The notes beneath the pieces were generated by a model, which saw only the letters and a program-made list of their open reading frames with translations, was not told the origin of the DNA and ran no database searches. A stretch of 64,000 nt of DNA, taken from the NCBI GenBank assembly GCA_002746975.1, contig NVXE01000008.1:33667-97666 (forward strand), written 5' to 3'. This stretch comes from Bacteroidota bacterium (lineage in GTDB: Bacteria > Bacteroidota > Bacteroidia > Flavobacteriales_D > Sanyastnellaceae). The position numbers and the translations under genes were made by a program. The number at the start of each line of letters is the position of its first letter. The stretch's first letter is position 1. Of this stretch, positions 44,577 to 53,799 are shown piece after piece.

Positions 44577-45224
44577 TTATTCGTTAGGTGTAGACACCTC
44601 ATTGATGCCTACTTCCAATCTGTTAATAATTCCCTCTACTTTTTCTGTTAAAACAGAATCAGATGTGAGAGATAAAAAAATGCGGTATTGCTCTAGCGCT
44701 TCTACCTTTTCATCCATACTCTCTAAACAACTACCTATAAAAAAATGAGCTTTCTCATCTTCAGGCTTCAGGTCAGCATGGATTCTAAAACCTTTGACTG
44801 CTTCATCGTAATTACCCATCTCCATATCGAGCATGGCTAGGTCCCAAGTAGCTTCTTTATGGTTTGGCTCCAAATCTAGAACATCAGTAAAGCGCTTATG
44901 GGCTTTATCTAATTGCCCACTTTGAACACCAAACCTTCCTAACCAAAGTATAGCTTTTACATTCGGCTTCTCGGCTTCAGCTAAAGCAATAAGTGCTTGA
45001 ATTCCTCTCATCGGTGGCCCTCCACCTGAAACGATTTTAATTGCCTCATCTACAGACATCAGCTCTGAAGCTGCAGGTGTAGGTGCAATTTCATTTTGTG
45101 GATGCGCTGTTGCTTCGTCAGTCGTATTTGAAGAATTCGAATCACAGCTGATAAGAATAGCTGTTGAAGTAATTATTACTGCACTTGCCGTAATTATACC
45201 TTTTATGTTAGAGCGTTTAATCAT
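44577..45224 (-). CDS. TPR-repeat lipoprotein
   Basis: 215 residues with a lipoprotein-type signal: a hydrophobic stretch followed by AILISC, lipidated C27. The mature part has a low-complexity Asn/Thr/Ala linker and at least three tetratricopeptide repeats from about residue 80 (NVKAILWLGRFGVQSGQLDKA, then HKEATWDLAMLDMEMGNYDEA and EKAHFFIGSCLESM). It probably scaffolds protein contacts at an envelope face; partners are unknown. It lies 14 bases after the HU gene. Confidence 0.85.
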   Translation of the reverse strand: MIKRSNIKGIITASAVIITSTAILISCDSNSSNTTDEATAHPQNEIAPTPAASELMSVDEAIKIVSGGGPPMRGIQALIALAEAEKPNVKAILWLGRFGVQSGQLDKAHKRFTDVLDLEPNHKEATWDLAMLDMEMGNYDEAVKGFRIHADLKPEDEKAHFFIGSCLESMDEKVEALEQYRIFLSLTSDSVLTEKVEGIINRLEVGINEVSTPNE

Positions 45225-45238
45225 TTACTTCAGATTGC

Positions 45239-45526
45239 TTATACAGCAACTTTCGTTTTAACGTTCTCTAAAAATTCTTTAGCAGGCTTAAAAGAGGGGA
45301 TATTATGAGCCGGAATACGAATTGACTTTTTTGCTAGGATGTTTCTCCCAGTCTTTGCAGCTCTCGTTTTCACGATAAAACTACCAAATCCTCTGAGATA
45401 AACATTTTCTCCTCCTTCAACATTATCACGTACAGTGCGCATAAATGCTTCGACTGCTACTTGCACGTCGTGCTTCTCCATTCCAGTTTTGTCTGCAATT
45501 TGACTTACAATATCTGCTTTAGTCAT
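45239..45526 (-). CDS. HU-family DNA-binding protein
   Basis: Nucleoid-associated dimeric DNA-bending protein. I start at ATG 45526 (MTKADIVSQIADKTG), giving 95 residues, the usual HU length; the longer frame would add 25 residues with no homology. The DNA-binding arm signature GFGSFIVKTRAAKTGRN and C-terminal IPAHNIPSFKPAKEF are typical. It heads the leftward HU-TPR-mS38-like-rng series and has a distant -7 box at 45606-45599. Confidence 0.93.
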   Translation of the reverse strand: MTKADIVSQIADKTGMEKHDVQVAVEAFMRTVRDNVEGGENVYLRGFGSFIVKTRAAKTGRNILAKKSIRIPAHNIPSFKPAKEFLENVKTKVAV

Positions 45527-45598
45527 CTTTTCGTTGTAGTTGCTTGAATAATAATGCTCTGCGCAAGATTTACGCAAAGTTTCCGAACAATCGGGGTG

Positions 45599-45606
45599 CA
45601 AAAATA
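45599..45606 (-). promoter_or_regulatory. -7 box of the HU operon promoter
   Basis: The minus strand reads TATTTTTG, an exact TAnnTTTG match 72 bases before the HU ATG. The predicted leader is about 65 bases. No TTG lies at the preferred distance upstream. Confidence 0.45.
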
Positions 45607-45688
45607 CATCTATTCATTTGAAAATGAAACGTCTGAGCAACTTTCTATCAAAACTTAATAAAAAAGGTGTTAACTCGCCTAGAATACA

Positions 45689-45696
45689 TACCTTCG
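45689..45696 (+). promoter_or_regulatory. Near-consensus -7 box before ssb
   Basis: TACCTTCG differs from TAnnTTTG at one position and ends five bases before the ssb ATG at 45702, the same placement as at tyrS and at 15887-15894. Confidence 0.35.
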
Positions 45697-45701
45697 CTAG
45701 T

Positions 45702-46109
45702 ATGGCAGGTATCAATAAAGTAATTCTAGTAGGTCATCTTGGAAAAGACCCGGAAATACGCTACACACCTAATGAAATAGCCGTTTGTTCTATTTCGATA
45801 GCAACATCTGAAAGCTATAAAGACAAAGTTTCTGGAGAGCGGAAAACTACCACTGAGTGGCATAATATAGTTTTATGGCGTGGTTTGGCAGAAACTTCTG
45901 AAAAATATTTACGAAAAGGGTCTCAAGTATATATTGAGGGCAAGCTTAAAACCAGGAAATGGGTTGACAAGGAGGGCATTACGCGTTACTCAACTGAAAT
46001 AGTTGCTGATGTTATGCAAATGCTTGATAGAAAATCCGAAGGTGTGAAGTCACCATCTGATAGAGATAATACTGTAGAAGAGTCTAATTCTACCGAATCA
46101 CCATTCTGA
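45702..46109 (+). CDS. ssb: Single-stranded DNA-binding protein
   Basis: OB-fold protein coating single-stranded DNA in replication and repair. I start at ATG 45702 ([21 protein letters not shown]), the family's usual beginning; the frame extends 28 codons upstream without homology. The 135 residues show [36 protein letters not shown] and an acidic C-terminal tip ending in ESPF, which resembles the partner-binding tail. It precedes gldE, as in other Flavobacteriia. Confidence 0.95.
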   Translation: MAGINKVILVGHLGKDPEIRYTPNEIAVCSISIATSESYKDKVSGERKTTTEWHNIVLWRGLAETSEKYLRKGSQVYIEGKLKTRKWVDKEGITRYSTEIVADVMQMLDRKSEGVKSPSDRDNTVEESNSTESPF

Positions 46110-46122
46110 AGAAAATTAGAAA

Positions 46123-47481
46123 GTGAATACTGACTCTCTTCAGTTTATCAGTCCAAATCTTGCCGTTGGGCTCATAGTTCTACTGTTAATTTGTAGTGCT
46201 ATTGTTTCAGGAGCTGAGGTCGCTTTTTTCTCTTTGAAACCTACTGATTTGGAGGGGCTAGAGGAAGATGAAAGCTCTGCCTCAGCGAATGTATTAAAGC
46301 TTCTTAGAAGTCCAGATGAAAAGTCAGCGCCTAGAAACTTGCTAGCTACTATTTTGGTTTTAAACAACCTGATAAATGTTGCAATCGTCCTAATAGCTAC
46401 TGTTACAGCTCAGCAACTATTTCCCGTTGAATCTCTACCTAACTGGTTAGCAATTAGTATTCATGTGGCTGGGGTTACGCTTCTTATTGTGTTGTTTGGA
46501 GAAGTTATCCCAAAACTTTTTGCTACAAAACACAATGTTGGAGTCTCTAGATTTATCTCAGGTACGTTGTTAATCCTTCAAAAGATTTTAATACCGTTTT
46601 GGAAGCCTTTAGTTGCAATAGGACGAAGCTTAGATAAGCAAATAAGTCGTCCCACTCAGGATTTATCTTCTAAAGACCTCGAACAAGCTCTAATTCTAAC
46701 AGACAACGAAGACCGCACTTCAGAGGAAAAAGAAATTTTGGAAAGGATTGTCAAATTTGGTGATAAAGACGCAAAACAAGTCATGACTCCAAGAACTGAC
46801 ATTACGGCTTTTTCTCTTAACGAATCTTGGCCAGTGTTAAGAGCTGCTGTCGTTGCAAGTGGATTTTCTAGAATACCTATTCACAAAGGGTCTATCGATA
46901 ACGTCGTAGGAGTCCTGCATGTAAAAGAACTTATTCCTCTTCTTGATCTTGAAAGTGCTGTATGGAACGCATTACTCAGAGAGCCTTACTTCATACCCGA
47001 AAACATGAAGATAGACGATTTACTTAGAGAGTTCCAAAGCAGAAAAGTACACATGGCTTTAGTTGTTGATGAATACGGAGGTACAAGTGGACTAATTACA
47101 CTTGAAGATGTACTTGAAGAGATTGTTGGAGACATAACTGACGAGTTCGATGCCGAAGAAATTGCATACTCAAGGCTAGATGACACTACTTTCTTAATGG
47201 AGGGAAAGACTGCTCTTATTGATTTCTACAGGATATTAAACTTAGACGAGAATATCTGGGAAGAGTTTAAAGGTGAAAGCGATACTCTAGCGGGTTTTAT
47301 GATTGAGCAGGCAGGTAAAATCCCTAGGCTTAAAGAGTACATTAAGTTTAATAATGTGATTTTAATGGTGGATGCTGGTGATAATAAACGAATTGACCGT
47401 GTTAAAATCATATTGCCTGTTGTTGATGATGGGAAAGGAGCTACTTTTTCAGAGGTAAATAAAGATGAAAATAAATCATGA
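46123..47481 (+). CDS. gldE: Gliding motility-associated membrane protein GldE (CNNM/CorC type)
   Basis: A 452-residue integral membrane protein with an N-terminal DUF21/CNNM domain (three to four membrane segments, about residues 10-190), two CBS domains (about 215-335) with MTPRTDITAF and EYGGTSGLITLEDVLEEIVGDI, and a C-terminal CorC/HlyC domain. In flavobacteria GldE helps stabilise GldD and is needed for full gliding. The start is GTG at 46123. The stop overlaps gldD as ATGA, which together with ssb upstream identifies it as GldE rather than the paralogue at 52471. Confidence 0.9.
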   Translation: MNTDSLQFISPNLAVGLIVLLLICSAIVSGAEVAFFSLKPTDLEGLEEDESSASANVLKLLRSPDEKSAPRNLLATILVLNNLINVAIVLIATVTAQQLFPVESLPNWLAISIHVAGVTLLIVLFGEVIPKLFATKHNVGVSRFISGTLLILQKILIPFWKPLVAIGRSLDKQISRPTQDLSSKDLEQALILTDNEDRTSEEKEILERIVKFGDKDAKQVMTPRTDITAFSLNESWPVLRAAVVASGFSRIPIHKGSIDNVVGVLHVKELIPLLDLESAVWNALLREPYFIPENMKIDDLLREFQSRKVHMALVVDEYGGTSGLITLEDVLEEIVGDITDEFDAEEIAYSRLDDTTFLMEGKTALIDFYRILNLDENIWEEFKGESDTLAGFMIEQAGKIPRLKEYIKFNNVILMVDAGDNKRIDRVKIILPVVDDGKGATFSEVNKDENKS

Positions 47482-48056
47482 CTCTATCATATAAGTTAAT
47501 AATAGCTTTATGTGGAGTTATAATCTTTAGTTGCAGCCCTTCACCAGTACCTAGACCCAAGGGGTATTTCAGAATAGAATTACCCGAACCTGAGTACATT
47601 GAAGATAGCCCTATGTGCGGACCTTCGTTTAAAATACCTGTTTACAGTTTTATTGAAAATGTAAGCTCTTCTAATCCTAATTCGTGTTGGTTTAACATTC
47701 GATTTCCGGATCTAAATGCTAGACTTCACTGTACTAGTATAGTTTTAGACAACAATCTAGAATTATTAATTAAGGATGCACAAGAGCTCGTGTTTAGCCA
47801 TGATTTAAAAGCTTCAGGGATTAGTAGAACTAGGGTTTACAACGATCTTTCAAACATAGAGTCTAGAGGGGTGCTCTACCATTTAGAAGGCCCTGTAGCT
47901 ACTCCCATACAGTTCTTTTTAACTGATAGTACAGAGCACTTTTTGAGGGGATCTTTATACTTTGATAATAGACCAAATGCAGATAGCACTGCTCCTGTAA
48001 TTTCTCGATTAATTATCGATGTGGAACATCTTATGAAGTCTGTCACATGGGAATAA
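47478..48056 (+). CDS. gldD: Gliding motility lipoprotein GldD
   Basis: A 192-residue lipoprotein with signal IIALCGVIIFSC (lipidated C19) and the diagnostic PRPKGYFRIELPEPEY right after it. The C-terminal segment GVLYHLEGPVATPIQFFLTDS and FLRGSLYFDNRPNADS match the family. GldD is required for gliding and T9SS function; its mechanism is not known. It is translationally coupled to gldE and overlaps coaX by 10 bases. Confidence 0.94.
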   Translation: MTLSYKLIIALCGVIIFSCSPSPVPRPKGYFRIELPEPEYIEDSPMCGPSFKIPVYSFIENVSSSNPNSCWFNIRFPDLNARLHCTSIVLDNNLELLIKDAQELVFSHDLKASGISRTRVYNDLSNIESRGVLYHLEGPVATPIQFFLTDSTEHFLRGSLYFDNRPNADSTAPVISRLIIDVEHLMKSVTWE

Positions 48057-48847
48057 CACTTTGGATAGTCGAAAAAGGCAACTCTCGATGGAAGTTAGGT
48101 GTCTTTCGTGAAGGTGAAATATCCTACGTAAAGAAGCTAAATGTTGGAGAGGAATTGAGAAATAATCATCTTCCTGAAGAGAAGGTTGATTTGATTTTTC
48201 TAACGGGTTCTGGTAAATGGTCTCAGGACGATTTTGACCTTTTACAGTTAAGAACGAAATCAAAAATTATAGAGTTTAAACATGGAGATCGACATCCATT
48301 AAAAACGGAAGTTTCTAACCCAGGATCTCTAGGTACTGATCGTGTGGCTAATATTTTCGCTATACAGTCCGGCGTACTTAATGATAAATTGGAAAGTAAA
48401 GCTTGTAAGACTTGGATGATTATTGACGTTGGGACCTGTGTTACTATGGATGTTATTCATAACGGGAAACACCTTGGAGGAAGTATTTCCCCTGGTATTT
48501 CTATGCGTATTAAGTCTATGAATGTAGGAACGGCTTCACTTCCAGAGATAAAAAAAGAGACTTGGTCTAAATCAACCCCGTTTTCCGGAACAACGGTAGG
48601 GATTTCGACTGAGGATGCGATGATTAAAGGTGCCTGTGATGGCATTTCTGCTGAAGTACTCGGACGATGTATGGTCTTGAACCGAGAGTTAGGAGTTAAA
48701 AATGGTGTGGGAGTGGTTATCACAGGAGGGGATAGCTCCTTTTTGGAACTCGGCCAAGTAAAGCCGAAATTCGCAGATTCAAATTTGACCCTAAAAGGGT
48801 ACTATGCACTATTTCCCCACATACAGCGTTTCATCGATGAAAGTTAA
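48047..48847 (+). CDS. coaX: Type III pantothenate kinase (unusual P-loop)
   Basis: Phosphorylates pantothenate in the first step of coenzyme A synthesis. The 266 residues show the second phosphate motif IIDVGTCVTMDVI, LGGSISPGISMR, GTDRVANIFA with the presumed catalytic aspartate, and ITGGDSSF. The first motif, normally DxGN(T/S), reads VEKGNSRWK: the aspartate is replaced by E9. Either glutamate substitutes or activity is altered. The start ATG at 48047 overlaps the end of gldD. Codon use and context look native. Confidence 0.88.
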   Translation: MGITLWIVEKGNSRWKLGVFREGEISYVKKLNVGEELRNNHLPEEKVDLIFLTGSGKWSQDDFDLLQLRTKSKIIEFKHGDRHPLKTEVSNPGSLGTDRVANIFAIQSGVLNDKLESKACKTWMIIDVGTCVTMDVIHNGKHLGGSISPGISMRIKSMNVGTASLPEIKKETWSKSTPFSGTTVGISTEDAMIKGACDGISAEVLGRCMVLNRELGVKNGVGVVITGGDSSFLELGQVKPKFADSNLTLKGYYALFPHIQRFIDES

Positions 48848-50300
48848 TCTTTTAAGTATGCTTAATTTAATTCGAGTGAATACGTTTTTTGTAACGACAT
48901 TACTAGTTATTATGTTCTTGACAAGTATGACAAATGTCATTGCTCAAGAAACTGAACCATCTCCATGGTCTAGGTTTGGTTTGGGACTTACCACTCCTAC
49001 TTTATCACCTCCTCAGTTAATGATGGGGGGTGTGAGTTCTCCAATATTAGATGGATATACCATCAATCCTGATCAGCCTGCATCTGCAGCTGGATGTATT
49101 ACTACACAATTTCAATCATCTATTCACGGGACTAGATCTAATATGACTGAGGGTGACTCAACTGCCTCTATTACAAGTGGCTCACCTGGAGCCATAAGTT
49201 TGGTGATAAAGAAGCCAGGCAGTAGTTCTGCAGTTATGATGGGGATGATGCCTTATTCAGGCAAAGGCTATAGTGTTTCTAGAACATTCACTGACACATT
49301 AATAGGAAGTGATATTCTTGAAAAGTATTCTGGATCTGGAGGTATCGCTAAGAGTTATTTGGGTGCGGCTACTTCTTTTAAGGGGAAGAAATGGATCTCA
49401 GCGGGTGATAATGATAGTGTTTTGGTATCAAATAGATCAATGTTTCTTGGGGCGCAAGTATCATTTCTATTTGGAGAGGTAACTTCGACAGGTAGATTAG
49501 ATATAGAGGACGTTACATATCTAGACAATCGCACTCGTACATCTATGCGACACAGATCATTAGGAGCTCTATTGGGTGTTCAAGGATTTCAACTTTTATG
49601 GGCAAATTACGACGACCAACGAAACTTCCAAAGTAGCGCAACTTTATACGCGGGAGCTACTTATTCACCCTCATCAGTTCTATTAACTGATTATGAAAAA
49701 ACAGTTGAAACAGTTCAGATTTTAAGTAGTGTTGAAACTGTTATAGACACCGCTTCTTACATTAATTTAATAGATGCCTCAGGCCGAATACCATCAAAGA
49801 TATCTGCAGGAGGTTCCATAGTCTTTGAAAAAGCAAATGGTCGACGGATTCAGCTATCAGCTGATTATATGAAGGAAGACTGGAGTTCCGTCTCTGATGA
49901 ATTTGAGGTAAATATCTTAGGAGGCGATGCTACTTGGGCTAAAGCATCTAGGTCATCAATGGGTATTGCTTTCAAGCCCAAATCTAATGGGGTAGCTAAA
50001 ACGATTTTATCTAGATCTACGTATAAAGCTGGCTTCGCACTTGACGCTTACCCTATTGCATATAGAGGCACCCAATTATCTGGATGGAGAGCTTCCGCTG
50101 GCATAACCATTCCGCTAGAGGGAAGTCGATCAATTAGCCGATTCCACTTCGGCGTTGAGATGGGTCAAAGAGGTCTGGGGATAAATAATGGCACAGTTTT
50201 AGAAGGAACATTAAAAGAATCTCTTTTCAATATACAGCTTGGAGTGACTCTTGCTCCCTTTTTCAAGAATTTATGGCTAACGCCAAAACTTTACGATTAA
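48837..50300 (+). CDS. Predicted outer-membrane protein (porin-like barrel)
   Basis: I start at ATG 48837 (MKVNLLSMLNLIR); ATG at 48858 is an alternative, and the longer frame lies inside coaX. About 487 residues with a signal peptide (VTTLLVIMFLTSMTNVIAQ) and then SPWSRFGLGLTTPTLSPPQLMMGG and INPDQPAS, which resemble the start of PorV/FadL-like barrels. The rest alternates in beta fashion. It occupies the position of a conserved Bacteroidota outer-membrane gene between coaX and the TPR gene. Function is unknown. Confidence 0.75.
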   Translation: MKVNLLSMLNLIRVNTFFVTTLLVIMFLTSMTNVIAQETEPSPWSRFGLGLTTPTLSPPQLMMGGVSSPILDGYTINPDQPASAAGCITTQFQSSIHGTRSNMTEGDSTASITSGSPGAISLVIKKPGSSSAVMMGMMPYSGKGYSVSRTFTDTLIGSDILEKYSGSGGIAKSYLGAATSFKGKKWISAGDNDSVLVSNRSMFLGAQVSFLFGEVTSTGRLDIEDVTYLDNRTRTSMRHRSLGALLGVQGFQLLWANYDDQRNFQSSATLYAGATYSPSSVLLTDYEKTVETVQILSSVETVIDTASYINLIDASGRIPSKISAGGSIVFEKANGRRIQLSADYMKEDWSSVSDEFEVNILGGDATWAKASRSSMGIAFKPKSNGVAKTILSRSTYKAGFALDAYPIAYRGTQLSGWRASAGITIPLEGSRSISRFHFGVEMGQRGLGINNGTVLEGTLKESLFNIQLGVTLAPFFKNLWLTPKLYD

Positions 50301-50307
50301 TACAATA

Positions 50308-51708
50308 ATGAACACTTTAAAAAATATTTTCTTTATACTAGCTTTACTATTGCCTTTGAGTTTTTTCGCTCAAGACGACACTAAGTACGGAGCAACTGAA
50401 AACGAACAGATTTTGTGTAAAGAAGCTCTAAGCGTTTACAAAAGCTACAAGAAACAAAAGAACTATGGTGAAGCGTATCAGCAATGGAAGAAGGCGTGTG
50501 ATGTTTGCCCTGAAACAGTTCAAGAGTCATTGTATTCAAACGGTGTTCTATTTATAAAATCAGAGATAAAAGGCTTGAAGAACTCTGAGGACTTAGATCG
50601 TAAAGCCATTCTTGTAGATAGTTTAATGTGGGCTTACGACAAGAGAATGGAGCTTTTCCCTTCAACAACAAAGAAGCCAAATAATAGATGTCACGTGTTG
50701 GGACGTAAAGCATCTGACTATTATAGGTATTTTAAAGACTCCGCTGAAGTAGCGCACAAGATGTTTAAGGAGAGTATCAATTGTTTAAAAGCTGAGAGTT
50801 CTGCTTCAACATTAAGCGGCTATTACGTGACCTCTTTTTATACTATGAAAGCCATTAACAAAGAGGATAAGGAAGCTGGAACAAAGATGAAAGCCAAAAT
50901 GTTGACGGATTATCTTATGTTACTGGATTACATCAATCAAGCGACAGAAGTTGCTAAAAAAGCTGGTAAAGAAAAGACTGTCTCAGGTTACGACAGGGCG
51001 AAAGCAAATATTGAAAAGACGTTTATCGCTATCGCTAAATGTGACGATATGGTTCCCGTTCTTAAAGCGAGTATTGACGCAAACCCCGAAGACTTTGAAT
51101 TAAAGAAAAAAGTTTTGAGTCTTCTAACAAACAGAGAGTGTACAGAGAATGAATTATTCCTTCCTGTTGCTACATCTGTTTACGAGCAAGAGCCAAGCGC
51201 CGAAGCTGCTTTTGCAATAGGGATGGGGTATGCTAAGCAATCCAAATTAAATGAGAGCTTCAAATACATGGAAGAAGCTGTTTCAATGTGTGATAGTTGT
51301 GCCGATCAGCTGTATTATCTCACGAAAACAGGCCAAATCGCTAGTGCTCTCAAAAAATCAAATACTGCGAAACGGTATGCTAGACAGATACTTGCAATTG
51401 ATCCAAACATTGCCGAAGCTTATATGCTAATAGGTGACGCTATTGCAGGATCTTCTAGCGCCTGTAATGACGGAGCTCTAGGAAAACGTGCCGTGTACTG
51501 GGTAGCTCATGACTATTACGCACGTGCTAAGAGTATGGATCCTGAATTAGCAGAAAAGGCTCAAACTAGAATGAGTAAAATGTCCAAGCAATTCCCAACT
51601 ATTGATGAAGTTTTCTCATTAGGATTACAAGCTGGACAATCATTTACAGTAAAGCCTATTTCGGGATGTCCTTGTTCTGGTGAATCGACAACTATTAGAG
51701 TTCGTTAA
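50308..51708 (+). CDS. Exported TPR-repeat protein
   Basis: A 466-residue periplasmic protein with a signal peptide (NIFFILALLLPLSFFAQ) and scattered tetratricopeptide-like helices (AYQQWKKACDVCPE, AEAAFAIGMGYAKQS, AKRYARQILAIDPN, AEAYMLIGDAIAG). The last motif SGCPCSGESTTIRV is cysteine-containing. The gene lies between an outer-membrane protein and lptC and overlaps lptC by one base (TAATG), suggesting an envelope-assembly role; none is proven. Confidence 0.82.
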   Translation: MNTLKNIFFILALLLPLSFFAQDDTKYGATENEQILCKEALSVYKSYKKQKNYGEAYQQWKKACDVCPETVQESLYSNGVLFIKSEIKGLKNSEDLDRKAILVDSLMWAYDKRMELFPSTTKKPNNRCHVLGRKASDYYRYFKDSAEVAHKMFKESINCLKAESSASTLSGYYVTSFYTMKAINKEDKEAGTKMKAKMLTDYLMLLDYINQATEVAKKAGKEKTVSGYDRAKANIEKTFIAIAKCDDMVPVLKASIDANPEDFELKKKVLSLLTNRECTENELFLPVATSVYEQEPSAEAAFAIGMGYAKQSKLNESFKYMEEAVSMCDSCADQLYYLTKTGQIASALKKSNTAKRYARQILAIDPNIAEAYMLIGDAIAGSSSACNDGALGKRAVYWVAHDYYARAKSMDPELAEKAQTRMSKMSKQFPTIDEVFSLGLQAGQSFTVKPISGCPCSGESTTIRVR

Positions 51709-52250
51709 TGAGCCCTAAATCGGGATTAATTTCATTATTTATCGTTATCATAACCTCTATTAATACTGGTTGTGGTTCTTCAGATGCTACATATGATTCT
51801 ATCCTTGAAAAGGAAGATGTTGCATCCCAAATCATTACTGGTGGTAAATTTTTATATTCTGAAAAAGGCGAAGTGAAAAACGTTCTTGAAGCTGGCAAAC
51901 TAGAGCGTTCTGACAACAATGATATTTGGGAAGTAACTGGTGGCTTCAAGTTATTTATTGATGGAACAAGTGGTAATCATCAAGCTGTTTTAACTGGCGG
52001 AAGAGGTACTTATGATTCAAAAAACGGCTATATGATAGCAAGAGATGACGTACAACTTATTAATCTTGAAGGAGAGAAGTTGAATACAGAATATCTTGTT
52101 TGGTCTCATGACTCTGACAAAGTCTATACAGACAGGCCTGTAAAGATAGAAACGAGTACAGGAATCTTAAGAGGAAAAGGGCTTGAGGCGGATAGCAAAT
52201 TCGAAAATTACAAAATCCTTGACCCGACTGGGTCATTTGACTTACCTTAG
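51708..52250 (+). CDS. lptC: LPS export ABC transporter periplasmic protein LptC
   Basis: Bitopic or lipid-anchored periplasmic bridge subunit that passes lipopolysaccharide from LptB2FG towards LptA. The 180 residues begin with a lipoprotein-type signal (IITSINTGC, C22). The LptC/OstA-like fold shows GGKFLYSEKGEVKN, LTGGRGTYDSKNGYMIARDDVQLINLEGEKL and SDKVYTDRPVKIETSTG. The start codon overlaps the previous stop. lptABFG are not in the window. Confidence 0.9.
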   Translation: MSPKSGLISLFIVIITSINTGCGSSDATYDSILEKEDVASQIITGGKFLYSEKGEVKNVLEAGKLERSDNNDIWEVTGGFKLFIDGTSGNHQAVLTGGRGTYDSKNGYMIARDDVQLINLEGEKLNTEYLVWSHDSDKVYTDRPVKIETSTGILRGKGLEADSKFENYKILDPTGSFDLP

Positions 52251-52254
52251 AGAA

Positions 52255-52461
52255 ATGGAGCCTAAAAGAGTTATACAAGTTACACGTGCAGCAGAAATGT
52301 TTTGGCTAGTCGCTTCAATAGTGGCTACTGGAGGCACAGCATTTCTAATGTACACTGAAGGTATCGAATCGAATAAGTTTCTTCCTCTTATTCCTATATT
52401 ATCTTGGCTTTGGTATTTTGTTCGGCGTGCGTTTCGCAAGCGTTTAGAAAGAGATATTTAA
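52255..52461 (+). CDS. Small membrane protein, two transmembrane helices
   Basis: A 68-residue protein from ATG 52255 (MEPKRVIQVTRAAEMFW), four bases after lptC; the longer frame overlaps lptC. Two hydrophobic segments (about 14-32 and 42-58) are separated by EGIESNK, with a basic tail RRAFRKRLERDI. I do not recognise a family. Its position in the lptC series suggests an envelope role. Confidence 0.75.
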   Translation: MEPKRVIQVTRAAEMFWLVASIVATGGTAFLMYTEGIESNKFLPLIPILSWLWYFVRRAFRKRLERDI

Positions 52462-52470
52462 TAATAAAGC

Positions 52471-53757
52471 ATGGACCCCGACCCCTACGTTTCCTTATTA
52501 ATAATTTTAGCATCACTAATTACATCGGCCTTCTTCTCAGGAATGGAGATGGCCTTTGTGTCTGCGAATCGTCTACAAGTAGAACTTGACTCAAAGCATG
52601 GATGGAGAGGCAAATTAGTCGCAAAATTCTTTACTCGTCCTCAGCTTTTCATAGCTGTAATGCTGGTAGGAAATAACCTGGCTCTCGTAATCTGTGGTAT
52701 GGAGTCTGGGGCGTTTATCAGCCGTGAATTATTCTCAGTATCTGATTGGCTTTCTGCAGAATCGCCGATTTGGGCTCTTTCAGTCCAAACTTTAATAACT
52801 ACGCTTGTAGTAATCGTCACGGCTGAATTTATCCCTAAGTCCGTTTTTCATAGAGACCCTACTCTTTGGCTTAAAATATTAAGCATCCCTTTATTTATCA
52901 TTTTAATAATTCTGGCAATTCCTGCTTGGGGAGTAATAGGATTAAGTAATATCTTTTTATTCCCTTTTACAAAAGGAAGGCTGGAGGCTGGAGAAAGTGG
53001 GTTTGGGTCAACTGACTTAGATCATTTCTTAGAGTCAGCAAGTGGTAAAATGGTTCCCGAACAGAATTTAGAGCACGAGTTATTCATGCTTCAAAACGCT
53101 CTTAAATTAAATCAGGTTCAAGCTAGAGACTGTTTGGTACCACGTAACGAAGTCGTGGCCGTATCAAATAAAACTTCTATCGAAGAAATCCGTAAGGTGT
53201 TTTCAACCACCAAATTATCTAAAATCGTAGTCTACGAAGATGATATAGACAATATTATCGGATATATTCATGTCAAAGATTTATTCAGCCTTCCTACTTC
53301 TTTAACTGAGGTGATTTTGCCTACTTTTTTCATTCCAGAGCCTATGGCTGGAGATATCGTTTTAAAACAATTTTTGCGTAGACGAAGACATCTAGCAGTT
53401 GTACTTGATGAGTTTGGCGGAACATCTGGAATACTAACGATGGAAGACATTGTTGAAGAGTTATTAGGCGAAATAGAGGACGAACACGATGTGGAAATCT
53501 TAACTGAAGAGCAATTATCCGAAAATACATGGCTACTTTCTGCTAGGCATGATGTTCAATACCTTAACGAAAAACTTAACCTTAAGCTTCCTGAAGAAGA
53601 TGCTTACGAAACGCTCGGAGGCCTGATTTTACATACCATAGCGAGTATTCCACAAGTCGGTGACGAAATCGAAATTTCAGGATGTTACATTACAATTAAA
53701 GAAGTCGAAGCTTCAAGAATAAACCTAGTTGAGGTAAGACTACTTAGAGTCGATTAA
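52471..53757 (+). CDS. CNNM/CorC-type transporter-like protein (GldE paralogue)
   Basis: A 428-residue membrane protein with an N-terminal DUF21 domain (TSAFFSGMEMAFVSANR and three to four membrane segments to about residue 180), two CBS domains (CLVPRNEVVAV, DEFGGTSGILTMEDIVEELLGEIEDEHD) and a C-terminal CorC/HlyC domain. Family members are linked to magnesium or cobalt efflux. It resembles gldE 6 kb upstream but lacks the gldD neighbour, so I do not call it GldE. Confidence 0.88.
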   Translation: MDPDPYVSLLIILASLITSAFFSGMEMAFVSANRLQVELDSKHGWRGKLVAKFFTRPQLFIAVMLVGNNLALVICGMESGAFISRELFSVSDWLSAESPIWALSVQTLITTLVVIVTAEFIPKSVFHRDPTLWLKILSIPLFIILIILAIPAWGVIGLSNIFLFPFTKGRLEAGESGFGSTDLDHFLESASGKMVPEQNLEHELFMLQNALKLNQVQARDCLVPRNEVVAVSNKTSIEEIRKVFSTTKLSKIVVYEDDIDNIIGYIHVKDLFSLPTSLTEVILPTFFIPEPMAGDIVLKQFLRRRRHLAVVLDEFGGTSGILTMEDIVEELLGEIEDEHDVEILTEEQLSENTWLLSARHDVQYLNEKLNLKLPEEDAYETLGGLILHTIASIPQVGDEIEISGCYITIKEVEASRINLVEVRLLRVD

Positions 53758-53799
53758 TTTCCTTATCTTCGCGCACCTGATAATAATAACGTCTCTACT

